This document shows positions 26,462 to 35,506 of a stretch of 64,000 nt of DNA, one piece after another. The translations under genes were made by a program, and so were the position numbers. The stretch is from Myxococcales bacterium UBA1203. Its GTDB lineage: Bacteria; Myxococcota; Myxococcia; Myxococcales; UBA5297. The notes below the pieces were generated by a model. The model had not been told where the DNA came from and did not search any database. It saw only the letters and a list, made by a program, of their open reading frames with translations. Each line of letters begins with the position of its first letter. Positions within the stretch are counted from its first letter, which is position 1. Location of the stretch: assembly GCA_002309695.1 (NCBI GenBank), contig DBXV01000016.1, positions 158,917-222,916 on the forward strand. The letters run 5' to 3'.

Positions 26462-27496
26462 ATGAAAGTCAGCGACTTCGACTACGCTCTCCCGGAAGAG
26501 CTCATCGCTCAGGAGCCCCTTGCCCAACGGGATGCTTCGCGCCTGCTCACCCTCGACAAAAAAAACGGCGCTCTGGAACACCGCGTGTTCAGCGAGATCC
26601 CGACCCTGCTTCATCCCGGCGACCTTCTGGTGCTGAATGATGCTCGGGTCATTCCGGCGCGCCTTCGGGGACGCAAGACCGCCACGGGCGGCAAGGTGGA
26701 GATGCTGCTGACGCTGCCCCTGGGAAAGGCGGATGCCTGCGAGTGGCGCTGTCTGGGCAAGGCATCCAAAGCCATTCCGCCGGGCTGCAGGCTCGATTTT
26801 GACGGCCTTGAGGCCACGGTCATGCAGTCGCTGGGCGAGGGAATTTACGACGTGCGCTTCGAGACGGCGCCCGACAGTTTTGCCAGCGAAATCAATCGGG
26901 TCGGTTCGCTCCCGCTGCCGCCCTATATCCGCCGCGCCCCTGAGCCTCGCGATTTGGAGCGCTATCAGACCGTGTTCGCCCGCCGTCCCGGTGCCGTCGC
27001 CGCACCCACTGCCGGACTGCATTTTACGGAGGCGCTTTTGGCGGAATGCAGGTCCCGGGGCGTGGAGATTGCGAAGGTGACGCTCTACGTCGGCGCCGGG
27101 ACTTTTCTGCCGGTCCGAGTGGAGGACGTCGAGAAGCACGTCATGCACGCGGAGCGCTTTGAGGTCTCTCAGGACGTGGCGGACGCGGTGGCGCGGACCA
27201 AGAGGGCGGGACACAGGGTCGTTTCCGTCGGAACGACAGCGGCGCGGGCCTTGGAGACGGCGGCAGCGGATGGTGCCCTGAAAGCGATGACGGGGCTTTC
27301 TCAGCTCTTCATCTATCCGGGCTACCAATTCCGCGTGGTGGACGCCCTCATCACCAATTTCCACTTGCCGCGCTCGACGCTTCTCATGCTGGTGAGCGCC
27401 CTGGCCGGCTGGGAACACATTCGGCGGGCCTATGAGACGGCGGTTCAGGAGCGCTACCGATTTTTCTCGTATGGCGACGCCATGTTCATTTCCTAG
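26462..27496 (+). CDS. queA: S-adenosylmethionine:tRNA ribosyltransferase-isomerase
   Basis: A 344-residue QueA, normal length. It transfers and isomerises the ribose of SAM onto 7-aminomethyl-7-deazaguanine in tRNA to form epoxyqueuosine. Family motifs: MKVSDFDYALPEELIAQEPL at the start, LLVLNDARVIPARLRG, LPLPPYIRR, VAAPTAGLHFTEALL, VTLYVGAGTFLPVR and LITNFHLPRSTLLMLVSALAG. No tgt or queG gene is next to it. It is a single-gene unit with its own terminator. Confidence 0.97.
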   Translation: MKVSDFDYALPEELIAQEPLAQRDASRLLTLDKKNGALEHRVFSEIPTLLHPGDLLVLNDARVIPARLRGRKTATGGKVEMLLTLPLGKADACEWRCLGKASKAIPPGCRLDFDGLEATVMQSLGEGIYDVRFETAPDSFASEINRVGSLPLPPYIRRAPEPRDLERYQTVFARRPGAVAAPTAGLHFTEALLAECRSRGVEIAKVTLYVGAGTFLPVRVEDVEKHVMHAERFEVSQDVADAVARTKRAGHRVVSVGTTAARALETAAADGALKAMTGLSQLFIYPGYQFRVVDALITNFHLPRSTLLMLVSALAGWEHIRRAYETAVQERYRFFSYGDAMFIS

Positions 27497-27585
27497 CGCC
27501 GACGATTCCAAACGCACTCATCCGCTGATTTCCGACGCGCGCAAAAGCGTCCTTAAAGCGCGGCGCCCCTTTCCCCTTCAAAGTC

Positions 27586-27625
27586 AAAAGCCCTGTCGGT
27601 CGCTGCCGGCAGGGCTTTTGTTTTG
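27586..27625 (+). terminator. Intrinsic terminator after queA
   Basis: A stem aaaagccctg/cagggctttt (10 bp, with extra pairing of gtcgg and ccggc inside) is followed by ttttgtttt on the plus strand. Confidence 0.85.
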
Positions 27626-27651
27626 GAGCTTCGTTGATGACGCTGTTTTCT

Positions 27652-27683
27652 GTGTTCCCCCGGCGGGAGTTGAACCCACGGCT
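27652..27683 (-). pseudogene. tRNA 3'-half-like fragment (tRNA-Arg-like T arm and acceptor strand)
   Basis: On the minus strand GTGGG-TTCAACT-CCCGC (27679-27663) is a perfect T arm, followed by CGGGGGA (a 7-nt acceptor 3' strand), a discriminator-like A and then CAC rather than CCA. This reads like the 3' end of tRNA-Arg genes. No matching acceptor 5' strand (TCCCCCG), D arm or convincing anticodon arm exists upstream; the sequence there is the end of the coiled-coil gene. It is therefore a remnant, an attachment-site scar or chance. It lies between the queA terminator and that gene's stop codon. Confidence 0.35.
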
Positions 27684-27713
27684 TGCGGTAAAGGAACCCA
27701 ATCCCTTCCCGGC

Positions 27714-29039
27714 TTACTGGAGCTCTCCCGCCTGACGAATCGCTTCCTCCGCCCTGCGATGCAGCTCATCTGCTTGGGAGCGCAGATACGCCTGATGCGC
27801 TTTCAGCGTCTGAATGGAGTCGCTCTCGGCCCAGTTGCCCAGGAAAGGCTTCGGCGCCGTTCCACCTGAAGACAGCGTGTCCATGTCGCTTCGTTCTGCA
27901 GCTGCCATGGCACTCTGGCGATTGGATGTCCCGGAAGCGGGGGAGGGGACGGCGGCTGATCCGCCGGCATCAGGCGAAGCATTTTCAGCGGAAACCGGCA
28001 CCGGACCAATGCTGCTTTTGCCAATATCCGAGGCGGAGAAATTCGCCTGAGGTTCAATGGCCAGAGGCGCCGTCGCGCTTTTGTCTGCCACGGTAATATG
28101 GGCCGAACGCGACAGAGAAATTCGCCGTTCACCCTCATCAAACAGCGCATCTTCTTCGACTAAAGCTGCCAAGCGCCGTTCCAGCTCCTGCTCATTACGA
28201 AGCTGCTCGATGTGTCTGGCGACAGCTTTTTCCTCGCGGCGAAGTTTGTCTTCACGGTCGAGAAGCATGTCCGCCATTTCCAAAAGGGCGTCCGGGTCTC
28301 CTGAAGACTGATTGCTGATCGCAGGAATCGCCGCTTCATTGTTTTGATGGGCGAATTGTTCCGACAAAAGAACTTTTCGCTCCTGATAAAGCTGGCGAAG
28401 GGCGGGAACCAGAACAGACCGAAGTTTGTGCCGGGGTGTCTTGTCCCAATTGGCGTACAAATGCCGAATTTCAGCATCCACACTCAAAGTCAGACGCCCG
28501 CGGGATTCCTGCACCTTTTCAGTCAGAGTTTGCTCTTCGACGACCTTGTGAGAGAGCTGTTCAGAAACTGACTGTGATTCCCGCAAAAGCTCGTCTGAAA
28601 CCGCCCCCGTACGCGCTCCCAGTCGGCCGCCCATGATGGAATTTTTTTGCTGCTCAATCTGGGCATTGAGGCTGTCCAGACGTGCCGCCAAGCTGCGTCG
28701 TTCATTGGCGGCTGCCGAGAGCTGAGAGAGGAGATCTTTCAGATCGCTGCGCTGCTGGTCGAGGCTTATTCCCGCAGAGGTAATTTTTTTATTCGCGGGA
28801 GGCCGTGGAGCTTGGTCGAGCTCTGTTTGGCCGGCAGTCTGCCTTTCATCCAATTCATCCAGCGCAGAAAAAGCATCACGCGCATGCCCTGAAATTTTAG
28901 AAGTCGTGTCACGAGGGCCAATGCGGCGTGAATGACGTCCTGCGGAAGAGCCTCCTTCGGCGGCATCTGCCCGTGTCGCGACAACGGGAAGGAGCAAAGA
29001 ACCTGCGACAAGCGCGGCTATGAGCCGGAAGGATTGCAT
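27714..29039 (-). CDS. Exported coiled-coil protein of unknown function
   Basis: A 441-residue protein. A signal peptide (MQSFRLIAALVAGSLLLPVVATRADA) is followed by a polar segment and a long coiled coil (about 95-330), with heptad-like runs such as QQRSDLKDLLSQLSAAANERRSLAARLDSLNAQIEQQ and REDKLRREEKAVARHIEQLRNEQELERRLAALV. A Ser/Ala/Pro-rich stretch comes next and a final helix rich in Ala, Gln and Glu. It resembles periplasmic coiled-coil adaptor or TolA/MotB-like linkers but matches none. The frame is open to 29135; the ATG at 29039 gives the signal peptide. The stop is immediately beside the tRNA-like fragment, so the present C-terminus could be non-ancestral. Confidence 0.7.
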   Translation of the reverse strand: MQSFRLIAALVAGSLLLPVVATRADAAEGGSSAGRHSRRIGPRDTTSKISGHARDAFSALDELDERQTAGQTELDQAPRPPANKKITSAGISLDQQRSDLKDLLSQLSAAANERRSLAARLDSLNAQIEQQKNSIMGGRLGARTGAVSDELLRESQSVSEQLSHKVVEEQTLTEKVQESRGRLTLSVDAEIRHLYANWDKTPRHKLRSVLVPALRQLYQERKVLLSEQFAHQNNEAAIPAISNQSSGDPDALLEMADMLLDREDKLRREEKAVARHIEQLRNEQELERRLAALVEEDALFDEGERRISLSRSAHITVADKSATAPLAIEPQANFSASDIGKSSIGPVPVSAENASPDAGGSAAVPSPASGTSNRQSAMAAAERSDMDTLSSGGTAPKPFLGNWAESDSIQTLKAHQAYLRSQADELHRRAEEAIRQAGELQ

Positions 29040-29434
29040 GCGTTTTTTAATAAGCAAACAATATGCCTGAATCAATAGTTTTGATGTATAAATGAAAGGA
29101 CCGTTGTAAATGGGGGAAACAAAATAAAAATTCAAAAAAATGAGAGAAAATCAGAGGAGGCGAGTGGGAAAAGAGACGGTTTTTCAAATTTTTTGCGGCC
29201 TAAAAAACTCCCGTCCTCGAATACATCAGGAAATAGGGGGTGGGGGTGACAATCCATCCCTGATTCGCACAATGGAAATCAAGTGTATTTTGCCAGAGGT
29301 GTTATGCCTGCTAAGTAGTATGCTTGGGTTTATATGGTCAGCGCAATGATATTTAATAATTCAACAATAAAAAAGCCCTGCCTCCTCGCGACGAGACAGG
29401 GCTTTTATAAATATGACCGCGTGAATTGAGGGGA
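29040..29434. other. AT-rich intergenic region, no gene seen
   Basis: The 395 nt between the coiled-coil gene and the barrel gene are clearly more AT-rich than the flanks, with A and T runs, and hold a terminator at 29369-29406. A 69-codon plus-strand frame (29140-29349) lacks a ribosome-binding site and any recognisable feature. The region probably carries the promoter of the coiled-coil gene. Confidence 0.5.
29369..29406 (-). terminator. Intrinsic terminator after the 248-residue barrel gene
   Basis: A 10-bp perfect stem AAAAGCCCTG/CAGGGCTTTT whose minus-strand transcript ends in TTTTTTATTG. It is 29 nt beyond the stop codon and could also act in the plus direction. Confidence 0.88.
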
Positions 29435-30181
29435 TCAGAACCGGAAAGCGACGCCCAAGCGGGTTTCCCACTGGAACCACGCGCCGGAATCCAGATCGTC
29501 CTCGTCATCGACGTTACGGGGGTCTTCGTTCCAATCGACGCCGTCGCCGAATTTGATGCCAGGGCCGAAGCGGATGTCAGCCATGACGCTGAGCCAGTCG
29601 AGAATTTTAAACTCGGCACCGCCATTCAGGAGAATGGGCATGGACACCCAAGGCGCCGCGTCGCTGAAATGATTGGAGCCGGCAAAAAGGATTTCAAAGG
29701 GAATGACAATACCGGCATGCACCCGGAACCGCTCCACGATTTTGATGCCGGCCACTAAGCGCAGGTTCACGTTGATGCCGAAGATGGTCATGTCATTGTG
29801 GTAATTGTTCCAGAAGTAGAGATCCAGGCCGGGATCGATATTCAGAGCCAAGTCCCACTTTTCCTGATCCATCAGTTTGAATCGGATATTCGCGCCTAAC
29901 TGGATGCCATTGTCACCCCAGTCCATCATCCGATAGGTGTATTTGAAGTAGGCACCGGCATCGGCGGACGTACCCGTCTTGAAAAAGTTGACCTTGATGG
30001 CGTCGGGATAGCCGGCCTCGATGCCGAGGAGCCAGGCAGAGCCGCCGCCGGCACCGCTCATCTGCCAAGTGTCGCCCTTCATGGACTGGTGCCAGTAATT
30101 TTCATCCGCCTGCGCGGGCAGAGCAAAGAGAAGCGCCGTCAGGGCGGCAAGCAACGCATATTTGAAAGAATTCAGAGTCAT
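29435..30181 (-). CDS. Predicted outer-membrane beta-barrel protein
   Basis: A 248-residue protein. A typical Sec signal (KYALLAALTALLFALPAQADE, cleavage after AQA) is followed by amphipathic strands of alternating pattern separated by short turns, for example IKVNFFKTG, GAYFKYTYRMM, IQLGANIRFKL, WDLALNIDPGLDLYFW, MTIFGINVNLRLVAGIKI, FRVHAGIVIPFEILFAG and WFQWETRLGVAFRF. It ends in Arg-Phe, an outer-membrane insertion signal. Function is unknown; size suggests an 8- to 12-stranded barrel. ATG 30181 has AGGAG upstream; the frame is open to 30241. Terminators bound it on both sides, so it is transcribed alone. The 313-nt gap upstream (30182-30494) holds its leader and the next gene's terminator. 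Confidence 0.8.
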   Translation of the reverse strand: MTLNSFKYALLAALTALLFALPAQADENYWHQSMKGDTWQMSGAGGGSAWLLGIEAGYPDAIKVNFFKTGTSADAGAYFKYTYRMMDWGDNGIQLGANIRFKLMDQEKWDLALNIDPGLDLYFWNNYHNDMTIFGINVNLRLVAGIKIVERFRVHAGIVIPFEILFAGSNHFSDAAPWVSMPILLNGGAEFKILDWLSVMADIRFGPGIKFGDGVDWNEDPRNVDDEDDLDSGAWFQWETRLGVAFRF

Positions 30182-30407
30182 TTCTGGGCATCTCCTGTTG
30201 CGGGGAAAATGAGGAACGAGTGGGATGTTGGCTGAAATCACTTTTCAGGCAGCTATCCCAAAACCCCCAAAAAAGCGGCGCGCCCTTGGGACATAAGCGG
30301 CAGGGGAGTCAAGCGCGCCCAAAGGCATGTTTTGTTTCAAAGCGTAAATGAAAATGCGTCTTGGATGAGGCTGTTTCAGGACGCGTTTTTATTGTGTCTG
30401 AGGAGCA

Positions 30408-30445
30408 TAAAAAAACCGCGTCCCCTTTAGCGGAGACGCGGTTTT
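30408..30445 (-). terminator. Intrinsic terminator after the metalloprotease gene
   Basis: On the minus strand an 11-bp stem AAAACCGCGTC/GACGCGGTTTT with a 12-nt loop is followed by a run of seven T. It lies 50 nt past the stop codon. Confidence 0.9.
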
Positions 30446-30494
30446 GTTTGAGAGGTTCAGGTCCCCCGCTTCTGCAGGGACCTGAATGCTGCCG

Positions 30495-33400
30495 CTAGTA
30501 CAGCCCCTTCATGCCCATTCCCAGGCCCTGTGAGAAGCCATAGACGAACATGGCGTCGCGCATCATGTCGGGGATTGAGAGATACCGTTCCAGCTTCATG
30601 CAGGCCCGGTTATCCTGGCAGACACAGCCGCTGTTGTCGGTCGCGTTGCAGGTATCGCTGGGGGTGCTGCCGACGTAGCCATTGCCGACAAACTCGTCGT
30701 ATTTGACCACGGGCTGGCCATCGACCAGCTTGGGCTTGCGGCCCACTTCGACGCCGTTGCGCATGACGGGCTCCGTCTCGTAGGCAGCTTCCATGAGCTC
30801 GGTGGCGTATTCGAGAATACGGGCGCCGATGCCCTTCTGGACTTCCTTGCCGAAGATGGTCTCTTTGCCGAACGTCTTGGCGACATAGACGGACCCTGTG
30901 GGGGCATGGAGGACGATGCGGTCATCAAACTCCGGATCTGCATCGGAGCCCAGCTCCCAGATGGCCATCTTGTTCAGCCAGTCGCGCTGGTTGTTTTCGG
31001 GCAGGTAGAGAAGTGTGAACGAAATCAGGAACTTCTGCTGCTCCCAGCCAACCTGCGGATCGATGAGGGCCAGTTTGTCGGCATCCGCCTCGCCGTCCAT
31101 GCCGTCCGAGCAGACCATGGGGTCATCCAGATCCCTGCCGGAAGCGGGCGTCCCGAGGGTATTGTCCACAGGGAAGCAGACCTTGGGGCCACTCTTGGGC
31201 GTCCAGCGCGTCCAGCCGATGGACTTGATGAAGCCGTCGCTGTCGGTGTCAGCCGCACCCTGGCTGTTCATGCGAACGCGAGGGGCGCGGATGAAGTCGT
31301 CGTTGGTCAGGTTGTTGGCCAGCCAGCGGCGGAAGCCATCCGGGAACATGTCGGCCATGGACACTGCACGGTAACGGCCGTCGAGGAAGTCGCCGCGCGA
31401 GTCGCTGATGAAGTTGTCCTCGGACTCCGTGAGCATGTAGGCCGTGTAGAGTTTCTCGTAGTAGGTGCCGGCGTTCATCGTGTACTCGGAGTCGTAGTCG
31501 CCGCAGTCCTCACACATGCGGTTTTCGAGCAAAGCGCCGCCCATCTGGGCATTGCGGAAGTCGCTGCCGAAGGCGCCCAGGGGGACAATCATCTTGCTGG
31601 AGACATAACCATCTTCGTCCCAGGCACCGCCGGTGGAGTCTTCAGTGGAGCGATAGATGGTCGTGGCGCCGTTGAGAGGCGTCGTGCCGCCGAGCGTCTC
31701 GGAGTAGTGCTCTCCGGACTCGGGGCGCTGCAGCTCATTGGTGAAGTGATCGAAAGCCATCACGGCGGCCAGGACGTTGTCCGTGAAGTTCATGGCGGCG
31801 AATTCACCCCAGAAGGCATTGGGAGAAATGCCCATCTCAAGGAAGTAATCGGCGTAAACATTCTGGAGCAGGCCCAGACCCTTGGCCGCGTCGCGCATCT
31901 TCTCGTTGAAACGCGATTTGACGCGGTTGACGGCACTGCGGACGCTGAACGTGTTGCGGTTGCGGCGGTAGGCCGTGAAGATGTGGTTCACCTCCTGCGA
32001 GCTGATGAAGAAGTCGAACAGCTCGTAGATGTCGGCGCCGTTGTCGTGACGGAAGACGCTCACGTTGCCGGAGTCGGCCCAGTGGTCCGTAGCGAAGCCG
32101 TAGGGAACGCGGATGCGGTCCTGCGGGTCGATGGAGGGGCCGCCGTAGTAGTAGGAGAGACCATCAGCGGACTCACCCTGCGACGAAGCGCTGGCGCTCG
32201 CCAGCTTGGGCATGGAGAGATCCTTCCACATCACGTAGTCAACCTGGGGCTGCTTGCAGCGGACAAAGCTGCCATTCACTTTGACAAACTGGCCGTCGAG
32301 GAGGGGATCCCAGGGACCGTATTTCTCGCTGTTCCAGGTGGCGGGCTTGAACTTGGCGACCTCTTCATCGCTGATGTTCACGCAGCCGGTGTTCAGTTTG
32401 AAGGAGTTCTGGAGCTGGCTGTAGTGGATGGAGCAGCTGCCTTTGTAGCAGTCGTTCGAGGCGTTCGTGCCGTGGTACTCGTCCTGGCCGATGTCGTAGC
32501 TGATGCCCAGGATGCCGCCGAAGCTGTCCATCTTGCTCAGGAGGCCTGTGCCGCGGGCAGTGCCGTTCTTGTAGGAAGGATCGGCATACACAGCCACGCT
32601 TTCGCCGTGGAACATACGGGCGGCGGCGTAGTCGTAAACGCCCAGCCCCAGGAGGTCCTGCGTGGCCTCACCGGCGTAATCCATCGTGGTGGACTGCATC
32701 CACATCCAGATCAGGTTGTCCTTTTCGTTCTGAGTCAGCGGGTCGATGTAGCGGGGACCGACGCAGTTCTTGGCAATGTCCTCACTGCTCAGGGCCGCGC
32801 TCGTGCAGGTCTGCGTCGCCTTGCCGCCCTCTGTGCGGAGCGCCCAGTACTGCGGCCGGTAGTTGAACGGGTCAGACGAGCTGACGAAGTTGTGGCGCAG
32901 GCCGATGGAGTGTCCCATCTCGTGGACGATGGTTGACACGTGCATCTTCTGAGCGAGCCACTGGCGCATGGCGTTGATACGGGCCACCTTCTTTTCGGCA
33001 GAGTCATCGCGACTGAAGGGGCCGTATTCCTCTTTGAATTTGTTCTCGAGGGCGTCGGCCAGGCTGGCGATGCCCTGCGGAATGGGCGCTTCTTGAATCA
33101 TGCAGGCGCCGCGTTCACCCAGAGCCAGCTCACGGCGGCGGCGGATGTCGTGCGTCACCGAGGGGTTGGTCATCTGGAAGGGAGATGCGAGCCTCGTGGC
33201 GGAAGCGGCGTCGAACAGCGACGTGGCGCCGGCGAGCTGCTTCATCATCGGTGTGGTGAGCTTGGCTTCGAGGTTGGTGCCGGCGGCGCGCGCCATGCGG
33301 GCACTGTAGATGGACTGTGTCGTGGAGAGCGCGCGGGCATCCGCTTTGACATTCTTCATCAGTCCACGGACATTGCGGTTCATGGCCTTGACGCGGTCGG

Positions 33401-35456
33401 GGACATCAATGTGGTCGGTGGCCGGGTTGAAGCCGGCGTAGTCGCTGAGACGGTTTCCGACCATCTCCTGAGACATGGCGGGCATGAAGCTGCCGCCCAC
33501 CGCGGCCCGGGAGGCCTGCGACCAGTTCTTGATGTTTTCGCCGTTGGTAATCTCCTCCGCCGTCAGCTCGCCTTTGACGAAGCGGGACAGTTCTACGTAG
33601 CTCTGTGCGGCATAGTCGGTGATATCGGACCAGACGTTGATGGAGGTGGCGACTGTCTGACCAGTGTAGGGGTCGATGGAGTCAACCATGATACCCCAGG
33701 GACTGCTGGTCTGCGGCGGCTCGATGACGTTGACCTGGTTGTAGCGCAGGTCGCCCAGGCGGGCATTCATGGCGCTGTTGCAGATGGCCATCTTCTCGCG
33801 GTCGAGATTGCGGGTGGCATTGAAGCAGTCGGCGGCCGTCATGTCAGAGGGCAGACGCTGGTCGGCGGGACCGCAGATTTCGGGATCGCCGACTTCCACA
33901 GGGCTGTGGCAGAGGACAATCATCTCATCCATCTTGGCCAGAGCGATGACGCCCTTGGAGTACTTGCGCTCGGCGCCGATGCTGTCCGCCAGAGCGTTGC
34001 AGTCCTGGCCCACATAGGCCTGACCGCGGCGGCAGGCGTCGATTTCGCGCGCCAGAACGACCGCGTCGTCGTTTTCGTCCTGCTGGCCTGTATAGACAGG
34101 GTAGGCCTGAGCGCAGGCGTCAGACGTGCCGCCCGTGCGGACGCATTCCACGTAGCGGGCAGTCATCACCGCGCTGCGCAGGGCCACGTCCCAATGGTGA
34201 GCGGCCAGGTCGGTTCCGTCGAAGTAATCGGGATTGCTTCCCGTCACGTAGTACCAGACCTGCGTGACAGGCTTCCGGTTCCGGTAGGGAAGGGTGCACT
34301 TCTGGGTGAACTCGTCGCAGCGGGACCCGCCTTCAAACCCAAGGTCCTTCACGGCCTCGCACTCATCCTCGGTGCCGTTGCCGTCGACATCCCGGTGCAC
34401 ATCGCCGCCAAAGGGCGTCGAGGTGTAGCAGGAGACGGCGCCTTCCATCTTGTCCAGGTCGCTGTAGGCGTGGCTGCGCTCCCAGAGGTTGTAGCGGTTG
34501 ATGAAGCGGTGCCACTTGTCGTCCGTCATGCCGTAGAGGCGATCGTAGCCCTTGCGGTCGGTCGTGAACGCGCCGAAGGCAGCGAAGCGGCGGCCGTCCC
34601 AGTTGAGGGGCTCGTAGTCGCGCTCATCCACGCGCCGGAAGGAGTGACGGATGGTCAGCTCCACAGGGCTGCACATGGCCTCAGGACCGGTGCCGCCGCC
34701 CACATCGGGGTCCAGCATACAGGCGGGAAGCTCGGCGATGTCCCAGCCCAGGTAGCGCAGGTCGATGATCTGCGGCTTGGCGAAGGCCTTGTTCGTCACG
34801 TCGAAGTAGCCGTTCTTCAGGTCGAAGTGCGAGTAGTTGGGGTCAGCGGGGTCTTTGACCTCATAGGCCAGCGACTCGTACTCGACGCCGCCGAAGATGC
34901 CGACCATCGAGAGCGTGTCGAAGTCGTAGTTGTCCGTGCTCTCGTTCTTCGAGAAGTCCACGCGCATGTACTCACGCTCGTACCACGGCCGGTCGCTCTC
35001 GTTCTCACCGATGACGTTGTATTCCTCACCAGTGGTTGAGCTGTATTCGCGCTTGATATCGAAGTGCGACACGATGGGGAAAGCCGCCACAATGATGCCG
35101 TCATTGGACTTGGGGCCCATGCCTTTGTGGTCGCTGCCTTCGATGCGTTCATAAGTCAGCCGGGCAATCAGATAATCCTCCTGAATGGAGAATTTAATCC
35201 GGGCCATGGGCTGGGCATAAGTCGAGGTGAACAGTCCATCCTGCGAACCGCCGTAGCCGACGTCGATGAGAGTGGCCTGTGTCCAGAACTCGGGATCGTC
35301 ATCGGTCCCGAGCAGGTCCTCTCCAACGAAAAAGCTCTTGGGCAGCGCATTGGGCTGCACGCGGTTGATGGGATCGCGTTCTTCGGCGCAGCCGGCCATG
35401 AGGCCGAGAACCGAGAGAAGCACAGCGGCGCATCCTATGTGTCGTTTTACGCGCAT
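30495..35456 (-). CDS. Giant lipoprotein zinc metalloprotease (metzincin-like)
   Basis: A 1653-residue lipoprotein. The signal MRVKRHIGCAAVLLSVLGLM ends in A-G-C (lipidated Cys23). The zinc site is HEMGHSIGLRH at 845-855 (His845, Glu846, His849, His855), the extended HExxHxxGxxH of metzincins, and TTMDYAG about 90 residues later is a good Met-turn candidate. The N-terminal 500 residues are mostly beta with several Cys pairs and a calcium-like loop DVDGNGTEDE (about 358). Long flanking regions on both sides of the catalytic core have no recognised domain. It probably acts at the outer membrane, degrading or processing extracellular or envelope proteins. ATG 35456 is preceded by GGAGGG. It lies 50 nt below the barrel gene at 35507 and is probably co-transcribed with it. 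Confidence 0.85.
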   Translation of the reverse strand: MRVKRHIGCAAVLLSVLGLMAGCAEERDPINRVQPNALPKSFFVGEDLLGTDDDPEFWTQATLIDVGYGGSQDGLFTSTYAQPMARIKFSIQEDYLIARLTYERIEGSDHKGMGPKSNDGIIVAAFPIVSHFDIKREYSSTTGEEYNVIGENESDRPWYEREYMRVDFSKNESTDNYDFDTLSMVGIFGGVEYESLAYEVKDPADPNYSHFDLKNGYFDVTNKAFAKPQIIDLRYLGWDIAELPACMLDPDVGGGTGPEAMCSPVELTIRHSFRRVDERDYEPLNWDGRRFAAFGAFTTDRKGYDRLYGMTDDKWHRFINRYNLWERSHAYSDLDKMEGAVSCYTSTPFGGDVHRDVDGNGTEDECEAVKDLGFEGGSRCDEFTQKCTLPYRNRKPVTQVWYYVTGSNPDYFDGTDLAAHHWDVALRSAVMTARYVECVRTGGTSDACAQAYPVYTGQQDENDDAVVLAREIDACRRGQAYVGQDCNALADSIGAERKYSKGVIALAKMDEMIVLCHSPVEVGDPEICGPADQRLPSDMTAADCFNATRNLDREKMAICNSAMNARLGDLRYNQVNVIEPPQTSSPWGIMVDSIDPYTGQTVATSINVWSDITDYAAQSYVELSRFVKGELTAEEITNGENIKNWSQASRAAVGGSFMPAMSQEMVGNRLSDYAGFNPATDHIDVPDRVKAMNRNVRGLMKNVKADARALSTTQSIYSARMARAAGTNLEAKLTTPMMKQLAGATSLFDAASATRLASPFQMTNPSVTHDIRRRRELALGERGACMIQEAPIPQGIASLADALENKFKEEYGPFSRDDSAEKKVARINAMRQWLAQKMHVSTIVHEMGHSIGLRHNFVSSSDPFNYRPQYWALRTEGGKATQTCTSAALSSEDIAKNCVGPRYIDPLTQNEKDNLIWMWMQSTTMDYAGEATQDLLGLGVYDYAAARMFHGESVAVYADPSYKNGTARGTGLLSKMDSFGGILGISYDIGQDEYHGTNASNDCYKGSCSIHYSQLQNSFKLNTGCVNISDEEVAKFKPATWNSEKYGPWDPLLDGQFVKVNGSFVRCKQPQVDYVMWKDLSMPKLASASASSQGESADGLSYYYGGPSIDPQDRIRVPYGFATDHWADSGNVSVFRHDNGADIYELFDFFISSQEVNHIFTAYRRNRNTFSVRSAVNRVKSRFNEKMRDAAKGLGLLQNVYADYFLEMGISPNAFWGEFAAMNFTDNVLAAVMAFDHFTNELQRPESGEHYSETLGGTTPLNGATTIYRSTEDSTGGAWDEDGYVSSKMIVPLGAFGSDFRNAQMGGALLENRMCEDCGDYDSEYTMNAGTYYEKLYTAYMLTESEDNFISDSRGDFLDGRYRAVSMADMFPDGFRRWLANNLTNDDFIRAPRVRMNSQGAADTDSDGFIKSIGWTRWTPKSGPKVCFPVDNTLGTPASGRDLDDPMVCSDGMDGEADADKLALIDPQVGWEQQKFLISFTLLYLPENNQRDWLNKMAIWELGSDADPEFDDRIVLHAPTGSVYVAKTFGKETIFGKEVQKGIGARILEYATELMEAAYETEPVMRNGVEVGRKPKLVDGQPVVKYDEFVGNGYVGSTPSDTCNATDNSGCVCQDNRACMKLERYLSIPDMMRDAMFVYGFSQGLGMGMKGLY

Positions 35457-35506
35457 TTCTCCCTCCTACGGAGAAGGTGAGGGCACCCCTTGGCGCCCCC
35501 GGTCAA

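Noticed and set aside
27640..27770. tmRNA (ssrA) or complete tRNA
   Set aside because: Only a T arm and acceptor 3' strand are found; there is no matching 5' acceptor, no D arm, no tag reading frame and no CCA.
29140..29349. 69-codon plus-strand ORF in AT-rich spacer
   Set aside because: No ribosome-binding site or domain, and composition looks non-coding.
32940..35039. 699-codon plus-strand frame antisense to the metalloprotease
   Set aside because: Shadow of the lipoprotein metalloprotease, which has lipobox and HExxH motif; the antisense frame is Ala/Val/Gly-rich with no family similarity.
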